Part shown: piece by piece, positions 50,501-62,500 of the stretch
Numbering within the stretch: the first letter of the stretch is position 1
How the letters are laid out: every line of letters begins with the position of its first letter
Assembly: GCF_015706575.1 (NCBI RefSeq)
Contig: NW_024037064.1
Location: forward strand, 11,261,606 to 11,325,605
Source: Patiria miniata
Lineage: Eukaryota > Echinodermata > Asteroidea > Valvatida > Asterinidae
Length of the DNA: 64,000 nt
Direction of reading: 5' to 3'
Notes under the pieces: model-generated
Database searches by the model: none
Told to the model about the DNA's origin: nothing
What the model saw: only the letters and a program-made list of their open reading frames with translations
Program-made: the position numbers and the translations under genes

Positions 50501-53500
50501 GTTTTAAGACCATATAGAGAACTGTATTAAGTCAGATTGGGTTGAAACTTGGTATGTAGGTAGACCGGGATGTGTTATACATGTAGGTAACAATTCAGGT
50601 GACGTCATGACATCATTGTGTGATTTTTAATGAATTTTCAACCTAAAAGCCATATCTCATCAACAGAACATGCTGAGTCAATCTTCTTGAAACTTGGTGC
50701 TTAGTAGATACATCGTACTTTTACTAGTATGCAAAATCCAAAGTGACTGCATGACGACGCCGTCACCAGATTTTTTATTAATTTTTAAACCTTTTACATT
50801 TTCTTCTATTACCAAAATAGGACATAAAATGCAATCAGATTGCCTTTAAACTAGGCACAGACAAAAAACCAAAGGTTAAGTTGGCCCTAGACAAGTTATA
50901 TATCATCATGACATCACCAATAGTCATGTGACGTCATCTTAAAGGTGTATATATCTATAAAACTATAAGTCCGATTGGGTTGGAACTTAATTTGTATACA
51001 TAGATAGGGACGTGTTACAGACAAAAGTGGAGTGACATCATGATGACTTCATTATGGGTCATGAGAGGTCATCCTAAAGGTGCATACCTGTAACCTGCCA
51101 GGGCGTTCATGAAGGAGCTCTTGCCAGCCCCTGAGGGCCCCATGATCGCAATCAGCTCCCCTGGTGAAAAGCGACCAGACAGACTCTTCAGAATGGTCTT
51201 GTTCCCTAAAAGAAAAGAGGCATGGATACAGCGCTCGGGACGGTGGCGGAAGGTTCATGTTGCGGAGGAAAGCTTCTGAAGGAATGCAGGATCACTCCTG
51301 ATTTCATTGCACACCTCCTCAATCGTGTGTTGTGCCAAACATGCCAAAGGATCGAGGAAGTCTGCAATGATTTCAGGTTTGATCCTGCATTCCTTCGGAA
51401 GCTTTCGGCCGCAGCACGTGCCTTTCGCAACCGTCTCCAGCACTGTATCAACATTGGAGGATGCCAAGCCGAAAGTGTCAGATTCTGAAAGTGAGTATTT
51501 TTTTCCTATGGTGTTTAAATCTCACCCTCTTGCACAAAGTTAATAAAAGACGCTCCATAAAATTTTCATGCCTAGTTGAATATGATCCGAAATTTTGGTT
51601 TAATTCCATTGTTAAATAAACAACGGAGTTATTCAGGATCAAAAGTAGGACTATTTTTTTCACGTAGTAAAATCGTCGCGTCAGTCCAACAAGGTTCTGC
51701 AACAAAGCGCGAATGCCATGCAACAAGGTCGTAACTCACGTATCGCAACGTCCATTGACATGGAATGTACACCCGGGTTATTTTAAGCGAGATACAACCT
51801 TTTGACAATGAATACTTGCGTTTCACATACATGACGTCACACGCCAGTTTAGGAGATACGACCTTGTTAAACAGACACGACGAAATATTGAAAAATTTGA
51901 TTAAACTGACATTTGTATATATATGAATATGGAAACCTTTGAATGACTCAGCCCTTAGGCCCTATACCTCTTTTGCGGGACCACATGCTGCCTTCCTTGA
52001 CAGTGTAGGTGATATCACTGAACTCTAAGTGGACGGCCTGTCGCGTGGGCAAATGAGACAGTTTCTGGGCCTCGTAAGTTCGGTTCTCCACTTTCTTGAG
52101 GGGTCCAGCATTCCAGTACACTCTCTCCACATCCAAATCTGAAATGTCAACATTAGCATTTTTTTAGGTGTGGTTGAGACAAAAGGAGGGCACAATTTGG
52201 AGTACATGGTTAAACTTGCAATGCAGTATAGATTCTGATCATATGACGTCAAAAGTACCACGTGACCAGGGGGTTTCTCCGACCAGCCACCTTTGCAGTA
52301 CAGGCAAGCATTGGCTGGCAAGCATTTGGCTAGCAAGCACATCGTGCAGGGCTTACTGTCAATGCGAATTCTAATAATGGCATAATGGTCGCAACGTGCT
52401 GTACAGTTGTCGTAATAAGGCTTTATTCACGAGTCGGCCATATTAAATTGAAAGCGTGGTAAAATGTTCGTTTTAGAACTTGCGAATAGAAATGAAAGTA
52501 ATGAAATAACTTTTATTACAATAATACCAGTCTGCTCTGATGAATAATTTAAAATTTGTGATAAATGATATACGCTAATGTTTTAAGCCACTTTTCAAAA
52601 AAAATTTTTAAAGTGAAGCTTAGAACGCATATTCTGGCACCATCCCCTTGAACAGTTCACAGGGCCTTACACATGTATACGTGATTTTGTCGCAACGAGT
52701 ACCAGTATGTCACGCTGCAATGTCGCACACCCTATGTGTGAACAAACAAATATGCGATATGTTACGCAATTTGTTTAATTAGTGCGATAAGTCACACGAC
52801 TGTGTCGCATAAATGTAAACATGCTCATTGATTTGTGCATGTTTATAAAATACGCGCGACAAAGTCGTGTATATATGTGTAAATAAAATTCAGGGTACAC
52901 AATAAAAAAATGGTTATCTCATGAATATTCTACCATGTCGACCCAGCAGTCAGCACTGAGTGTTAGGCTCTGCGTTTTTCTCACGGCTTTACCATCAATC
53001 ATATTTTTGAAGACCTGCCTACTACAGGTACCGTACTAGGCAGGGTCACGTAGCTAGGTCAGTATAAGAGCTCAATACAACTTAAAAGGAATATATACAA
53101 CATTTGCAAATATCCAAAAACAAAACTACCAATTTTTTTACGAAATACCTTGCTAGGATGTTGGTAAATGACAGTTTAAAGACTCCTGTAAAATTATGGC
53201 ACATAGTGTGAAGTCATTTTCAAGAAAAGTTGTATTTTTGTATTAATTTCCAATGGTGGTCGTCCGACCACTGTTGGAAAAACCAAACTATTTTTCAACT
53301 ACTGCTCCAAATTTACCTTTTATTTCAGTTCAAATTTTGTTTGCTATACATGTTCATGAATGGATGCAATCCAGCTAAACTGGTTCCTTTAACTTACAAT
53401 TTTCCGGCATCTAGGGAACCAGACTACTTGAACATTTTTGTTTTTCTTGTTTTTTCCCAGCATTTTCGAACAAACAACTTCAAACATGTCAGGGTAACGA

Positions 53501-56500
53501 TATTTGATCTACATGTATTATACTAACCCCTCAATTAGTTCATTTCTAAATTGCAGCAAAAGCCAATGATATAGTACATTCACTTTAATGTAAAATGGTA
53601 TTTGTAGTGACAACGCTATCAAGTACATGTATGGTGCAGGTACAATGCAGGTACACTATCAAGTATGGTGCAGGTAGGTACACAAAAGGAGGGATTGGAG
53701 TGCATTCATATATTCAGAGCAATATGTAAAAAAACCTTGTAGTTTGAGTTCATTTGTCACTCAGAGTCACAGCACAAAACAGCACTATGGAGAGCACCGA
53801 AGCCTGACCGAATCTGCCTGCTTGCCCTGATGAGCTACATGTAAATATATAACCACACAAAGGAATTGTGCAGGAATTTGAAGTAAATATCCATGCATAA
53901 TCCACCGACATGACAGAAGGATTAGGTGTACCCGTACTTTGGCATCTGAAGTGTGCATGGATGCAATTAACTCTGGATAAAAAGTGGTTATGTAAAAACT
54001 GGTTGCAAAGTGCAGAAGACAATAGAATACCCAACTCCCTAGCGTCTTTTACTAGGAAATGGACCAAGTCCATCAAAATCCATCAATCACAGTGCTTGCA
54101 ATACAAAACTGTACATGACATAATGGAATCCACCATTGGTTGGCGCACTGGTAGACATTCATGCACTTGCTACACATGGCTTTAAAATCAATCGGCCTAC
54201 CCCATAGCACTGCTTCAGGCCATTATTAGGCCAAAGTCCATCAAACTCCATCAATATTTAGTCACGCCAGGCTTTCTGGACCAAGTCCCCCAAAATCCAA
54301 CAAAATGGGGGTGGGCGGGGATGGATTTTGATGGAGTTGGGGTGGTTAGGGTTAAGGAGGGTTTAAATGTAAATATCTGCCTTATCCATGTGAATCAATC
54401 AAAAAGACTAAAGATTTAGTAATAATTTGAACGACTGATGTGCAATAGTCTCACTTTATCACAGAAATCACAGAATTTGGGCTATAATGTTTTTCATGAA
54501 AATTTTAGAACAAAAGGGCAATAAACACCCATAATGCAATAGCTTATTAAGAGTTGGACATAAATGATACGTTTTCCACAAAATGTATCATGTATTTCCA
54601 AGTCACATGTCATTCGGGATATTTATCGAGACACCGAACTGGTTTTGTACATGCCATTAAGCTGATCAGGTTTCCGGCACCCCTTTTGAAAATTAGCAAT
54701 GACTGTTGACAAAATATGGCACATGACAAACACTGAATAAAACCATTCACCTTATACAATTAAAATAACATCATGATATGTTTTTCATCATCTTCTCCAG
54801 AACACATAACTAATTTTGAAAAAATTATGTTCCGATACACGGTGGATTATTCAATATTCGTATATTTGGCATACATTAGACACAGCCATGACGTACGACC
54901 CTATTCACATCCATTTGATATTAAAAATTAAGCCATCCACTTAGGATAGGCCTACAGACTTCTACAGCAAAGTATAAACATGCCACATGTACATGTACGT
55001 GTGTAACATTTTAATACAATTTTGTTGCCATATTCTCAATTCAATATTTGCATGATACACGACTTGACACAAATGCATAGTGCAATGTTTCCCCTGCCCA
55101 TTCAAACGTGAGGCGGCCCACCTCGCTACTTTCAGTGATCACCGTGCTCAATTTTTGTCAATATCACCACCTCGCTGTGAAGATTTGCAATAAAGGAATA
55201 CTAATTGAAAAATATTTTATTTTGTGTAGTTTATGAGCGTTTTCCTTGACCTCTATGTATTAAGAACTCACAATTTGGATGTGTAAATGGAATCATCTCG
55301 CATTTTTGTAAGGGCAGCATCCTTTTGAGTTTGCAAACTGCATCAATTTTGTTTCAATCATCAATTTGAAATTTTACTATCTCGCTCATTTCATTAGCCA
55401 GGGGAAACACTGGCATAGTGATGCGGCATTTTCAAATAATTTACAATTTGATTATTCAAACTATGGATTCGATCGAATATTTGAACATTTCCAATATGCA
55501 CTGATCAAAGTGAGTCATACGCCAGCATAATTTGAATTACAAATGTATGTGTAAGTAAACCAATTGAAAATTTAATGGGTTGCCAATCCAGATTTGTATA
55601 CACACTGTACCTGCAAAAATGACAATGAGCGTATAAATTAAAATATTTTGAACATCATGTGGGCAATTTCAATTCCTGGAGAATTTGGACATATGGCTGA
55701 AAAATGGAGCCCACCACAGAGCCCCCTTGTAAAGTTCTGCAGCAGACTTGATATCATGTAAATTTAATGGTTTTGGTTATTTGCTTTGGGAGGGTTTATA
55801 TGTGCATACATAAAGTGGATTTTTTAAGATGTCGGTCTTTTTAAACATCATGTGTCGTCAGTTTTATCTTTCGTTACATTCGTATGCATTTTGTGTGGTT
55901 TTTTTTTTAGTATGTAAACTACGATGCGATGCGAGGGTGCAGCCTAGCCTACACCAACTAGGGACTTAAATGACAATTAATGCTTCTGGTAATTGCTTTG
56001 GGAGGGTCTTTATTTCTTTGCTTGATGACTTTTAAAGTAAATGTGATTTTTTGTGAATGTGTATTTCTCTTGTTAATTGTTTATGTTTATTGTCTTTTAT
56101 GTATGCTGGGATCCATGGGAGACCAGTGGATTCCACTGAATGGGCCACCCAGTTGAAATAAGAAATAAATAAATAATAATAAAGGGGGAAAAAGAAGTAA
56201 CAATTGATTTTCATTTAATTTTGACAGATTTAAAATTTGGGGTGGGTTGGTTGCGATCCCAGTTCCCATCCCTACACATTTAAGTCTTTGTGCTGGAAAA
56301 AGTACTGCCTATAAATTACCCCAGAGAAGCCCAAACCACCCCAGCATATGGGTTTATCAAGGGGGATACATGTTTGTATACCGTGCAGAACAATGCAACA
56401 ATACAAACTTGTGCTAAAGGTCAAAATCATTTGTTATAAACCCTTTTTTTCCCGTAGTGCACTGCAAACCTGCAGTACAATTGCACAAACAAGTGACACA

Positions 56501-59500
56501 ATTAGCATTGTGCAATGAGGCACAGACATATGTATTGCGCATATCTAAAAAAATGTTCCTGTTCATTCACATAAGCAATTGTGCAGAAGCATATAAAGCT
56601 CCATGACAACAGTAAGTAGTCTCCAAACATGTATAGACCTGTCCCGTAGGCTGCCTATACACTGGTGTAGTTCCTCCATGGTTGCGTACTTGGTTTCTCA
56701 GGTTTTGGTTTTTGTTATCTCCAGTAAACGCTTTGGCCGATCAGCATGAAACCCTTTATCAGCGTCAGTGTGGTACCTGGATACTTTCCCTTCTAATAAT
56801 TGTAATTTAATTAACAATATTGTGACTGAAGTCTGTAGCCCACAGTATCAATTCCAGCCATCGCAAAGTTTGTTGACCTGATATGACCACTGATCGCGGT
56901 CACGGTCACGTGACCACTTTCTCATAATTTATACTCCTCTAAGCTTTAAGCTGGTACTATTAGAGTTAATAATTCACAAAGTGGCTGACGATAGTGGCAA
57001 TTTATATCTTCCGAGTTGCCCCTTTTTTCAGCTGTGAATGTTTGAATAGAAACAGGTGCTAGAATAAGGATGTCATTTTGAATTCGCTGAATTTGCTTGT
57101 GAAGTCCTGTGCTCTGTAAATGCAGCATATGCATATGATGGTGTGTCTTTGGGTGGAATTTGGGTTTTCTTCATTGTTTTTATTAGAAAAGGCAAGAACA
57201 GTTGAAAACAAAATTGTAAACATAAAGTCAAACGTACATGAACATGTATAGGACCTAAGTATAAGGTACTGTCTACACGTGTGTACGTAAAATGTATTTG
57301 GGGGTATGTGGAACAATACCTAAAATTATTTCACAAGCCTGCATTTATAAACAAAAAAAAAGCTCTTTTATGAGTGCTGTGTCAATATTAAAATAACCAA
57401 GTGATTTTATAAATTTGAAAGGTTCATTTTAGCAAGTCTTTCAGCACAGTACTCCCTCCAGCACCCGAAACTGCACAAGCACTCATGATAAATTCCTCAG
57501 ATAATAATTTATTACAATGTAATTACAAAGTAGTGCTAATGGGTAACCAAAACTTGAAAGTTTCGTTTTCATGAGAATTTATTCTTCCTTTCCCAACACA
57601 AGGCAAAAGTTCGTTGACGTGTTGTTGCTGGTACGTACCAGTTACACGTAGTACATGCCCATCTACCGGTACATGTATATTTGAACAGTAAACGGAACTA
57701 ATATGGTACCGGGTAATCGTTAATTAACGATCTATCATCGTCATCAACTTTTACGAAATGTTTCAATGCGTGGAGGTTTACATATTGCACAATCGAAACC
57801 TGCACATACTGTTGAATATATTGTTACTGGTATTGTTTTTTGAACAAAAATCATTGAAAATTGAGTTCAGAGACCTAAAATGACAACTGTTGAATTACCT
57901 TGCAATACCTAACATCAGAGACATGTATACGTGCTTGCATTATACTGGAAAAAAATATATATACTGTGTTCATTTATGGGGTAGTAATGATGTTAAAACA
58001 TATATTAAGGCAGTATTTCATTTCCATTATTAGCATGATGGGTATAATCATCAGCTGCAATGATGTATGTAAGGCACAATAAGGCACAATATCATGTAAC
58101 ATACCATCCTCCTTGGATTACAAATGTCAATAAACTTTACAAAAATGGACTGCATAGTTCGTATACCTTCAACAGAAAAATATATGTTTACAATACACAT
58201 TTTTGGCCAACTCCAGCGTGACAGACGGGACAGATTTACACTACCTTTTTTTTTCAAAGGCCTGCCACAACCTATATGTAAGGTGTAACCATCTAAGTTA
58301 TGTGTAAAGTCAAAGCAAACACTCTGCATTTCAAATTAAAACACAATCCATGAAACTAGAGGATTCAGTTGCTGTATAGTGACAAAGTGAAACCAGCGTG
58401 ACAGACGGGACGGAAGTTACACTCCATATTTTGAAAGTGACTTTCGTTGGAAAAAGTTAACTTCTCAGGCCAAGCACAAAAGTCCAGCAGTCACTTGATG
58501 ATGAATGCATAGCATGCATCCACTGTCTGCCTGAGCCATGGATGTGAACTTTATAAGCTCTACACGACTACAGCAAATTTCACAAAACAGAGACCGGGGT
58601 ACAATGTATCTTAACTATGCAATGCTTGTACAGTGTATCTTATTGTGGTGAAATTTTGTGCAATGTAAGTTTCACGAAACTTGGTATGTACGTAGAGCTG
58701 TGCAATGTATGAAATACATGTACATGTATACCAGGATGATCACAGTGCATGATTATTATCCACACATACCGGTACATGTATGTGTATGTGCACATCATTT
58801 CCGGATTTTAGAGGATTCAGATTCCTTCTTATCAAAAAAATAAGATGTTAATATTAACACACAAGATCCAGCATTTATATATCATTTAACCCTGCAAATC
58901 TTTCCATACATGTACGTATGCATGTACCAGCACAAATGTCCACATGTGCAAGTAAATTATGCTCTTCTCTACACTCACACATTCAACTTGAACTAGTTAG
59001 GGGATTTTGTTCAAGTGAAGTGCTTCCGAGTGGAAAAGTACAAGTACACAAGGGAGGGGGCCTTTGTGAAAGTGCAGGGGTGGGAACTACATAGTACATG
59101 TATACAGTATGTGAAAAGATATTTATAAGCAGCAGTCTCATCCAGTAGTTAAGAATCATGAAACAATAGAGTCCAACAATTTTATGGAGTACAGGGCGAG
59201 TCAAAAAGAAAGTGACCCAAAATATTTTTTTTTTATATAAAGCAATCAAATTTGAAACACAAATGAAGTATATCTTAAAAGAGCATGTGGTTAATTCCGA
59301 ATGAGAGTAGCGAACTCATGAATTTTCAAAGTACTGGTACATTTTCTACAAGTAAATCATTTTTTTCTGGGAAAGTAGACAAACAAAGCTTTCACTTTCA
59401 GAAACAGTTTTTGCTTCTCCTTCTACTGCACTTTGATTTTTTTTTTATCAAGGATTGAAATTTCACTAATTTCACTTTGTCACTATATACGGCCACTGGA

Positions 59501-62500
59501 TCCTCTAGTTTCATAGATTGTTTTTTATTTTGAAATACAGAGTGTTTACTTTGACTTTATCCCTAACATATTGGTTGTGGCAAGCCTTTGAAAAAAAAGG
59601 TAGTGTAAATCTATCCCGTCTGTCATGCCGGAATTGGCCATGTTCTTCCACTTATTTAAAAAAAAAATGATCAATGCTATCAGAAATTATGCGCATTTTA
59701 CTAAAATAACCCATTTTTTTATCGCTGTCCATGGAATGCCATAGGAGGCTATTGAGACGAGTGAGAATTACAGCATTCAAATACCAATAAGATTTTAATC
59801 GCTTAAATCAAAACTGAAACATTATTTTTACTGTCAGATGGTTTGAATAATGATGAACATTTCATCTATTTTTTTTCTGAAATAATGGCAATTTTGGTAC
59901 GTTTTCTTTTGCAAGTTCTCCTCCAATCATCGAGGTGGGAAAACGTCAATGTTTCATTGTATTCAATGGGTATTCATCAGTTTGTAGAACTGTAAATGAT
60001 CAGTGGTGGACAGCTGAATTTTGTGATACTCATAACTTGGGAATAGAGTAAATGCAATTTACGGGAAATTTTCACAGTAAATGTTGGTGTCCTGAGTCTA
60101 CCAAAATCCACCAGTGAGTCCATCAGAATCCACCAGTGTAGTACATATACCTCGTACACACGAAACATATAGCCAAGGAGTTAAACTGTTGAGATCCTGA
60201 ATCCATCAAAGTCTGCTCAATATGGAGGTACATGTATCCTGAATCCATCAAAACCCTGCAGTACTGCTAGGCTTATACTGTCCCGAATCCATCAAAATCC
60301 CCCAATTTTTTTCCATATGGAGGTATCCTGGATCTGCTGGATTACTCCAAAACAGGGGTGCGGAATTTTATGGAATCAGGTATGTTAGGGTTAATGAAAT
60401 AGAGAGAGCCACATATTTTTTAAAAAAATCTAATTCGGGCACTTTCTTTTTGACTCGATCGCCCGGAAGTACTTAAAAAAAAAACGGCTTTCAGGTATGT
60501 GTGTCAGATTTTTTAATTTTTATTTATTGCATAGGAATGCACCCATTCAGTATGTATTTAACCTCCGATTTTGTTCATTCAAAAAGTCTATTTTTCCATT
60601 AACACACATACGGTTTAAGTACCGTATGTATGTACATCGACACTGCGCATAAGTGTGTCCCAATTAAGCGAGTGACCTTATAAATTTTTATGCAATTTGC
60701 GGATTAGATAGAGGTTGCAACTAGATGTCCAGCTTTCACCTCAAGATGTTACACAGCACACGTTAAGAGATTTCCATGTCAAATTCTACTCTGTGTGGAT
60801 ACCTGATGATGCTCAGTACTGTGCGGTGTACGCATTTCAGCGTATGGTGCGCTGCATACATGTATTTTATGCATTGCAACTGTATCCCTATTTTGCCCAT
60901 TAGAATATTTGTATGACCAAAACACCATTTTACAGTTTTGTTGAAGAAAGCAAAGAGAAGGGGAAAACTACCCTTTTTTAACTCTTTCGCTACGGCGAGC
61001 CGCTGATAGCGGCTCACCAAAATTGTACAAGTCGTGCGGAAAGCCGCTGGCAGCGGCTCGGTGACATCGCCGTGAATAAACAGGGTATCCCCATGACGTG
61101 TGCTTTATCTACATAATTTATGTCGTATAACCTCTGACCCTAGTTTGAGCCGCTGCCAGCGGCTCTCCGTCTGGCCGAGGTGCGCTGCAGGTTATTGTGA
61201 GCAGTTTGTTTACAGAGATACATTTAAAGATGGCGGCGTCCACATCGACACACGGCGGAATTTCCAGCGATTTATTACGTCCAAACGGGACAAAATCGGT
61301 AAGTTAAATTCCGTAGCGAAAGACTTAAAGCTACAAATCGTATGTTCCATGGGCCCTGAAACTGTGGGTCTTAATACAACTTAACATGGCCAAACTTTCT
61401 TTTTCTTCAAACTTTGCATTAAATGGTCTCTTGGAATGTGCAGCAATTTCTGAAAATATACTAACTGCAAAAACCTGAATACTTTTCCATTCAGACACAT
61501 TGTTATTACATCCCATTAAAAAAAGTCACAATACTGATGAAACAGGAATGCAAAATCTGAGGGTTAGCGCAAAGTTACTCCAGAGTCCCAACTTGTTTAT
61601 AGCTGATTTGACAATCTCTCACACAAAAAATAATAGCTGATGAAGACGACGTGAAAATCAGCAAAATTATTCTTAAGATAATAGTTTAAACAGTTTGAAT
61701 GGACAAGCGCAAGTTAACTCCAGTGTCTAGTCAATGGAAAGATAGCCTTGGTCAAGGCGTTCGATGATAGTTTCCGATGATTGATGGTTGGCCGCTATTA
61801 AACGAAACAGTAGCCGCGCTTGGCACTCACAAGGCTACAATATGCAAATCATTTGGTGCTGAGCGAACGCCTTGGAACAACGGTCATAATGGCCTTTATA
61901 TCATTTTCATGCAATTTTGTTTATCACTGGCTTTAAATCTAGTTATATTTGGTCTGTTGAACAAAAGAAATTGACGGGAGTAGGGACCTGAACCTGCGAC
62001 CTCTGGATTGCCATTCCGGTGCTCTACCGACTGAGCTATCCAGACCTACCGGTATGTTGGCGGATTCCCACTTTGTCCACTACTTTGTTAAAAGGACACT
62101 AGCCAGAATGCCATGTAGCCAGTGATTACACCCTACACCTGTAAGTCACTATGCTTGCAACACAAATGCTACAAACCTGGGAAAAAGCAAACGGGATCAG
62201 TCTAGAGAATACTGCTTAACCAGTTCGCGCCGAAATTATTTTGACACTGACCGGACCCAGGCAACAGGATTGTTTTTCAAGAACCTCTATGCCAGACGAG
62301 TTCAGGCCGTCATCTGCGGTGAGCACACCCTGATATTTCCGGCGTCACTCACAGCGAGTGGGTCGCAGACAGATATTTCCAGCCTTGTGCGTTGCGTGTT
62401 TATCCGTCATCTGTTCTGAAAACCGCAAAACCTTTGCCGCTTTTTAAATTTTTACGGAGGCCAAGTGTATGGAGAAAAAAAAATGTCTACATTTCGGCGC

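Noticed and set aside
61978-62050. Functional tRNA gene
   Set aside because: D-arm is perfect but acceptor and T stems do not pair; better explained as a SINE or pseudogene.
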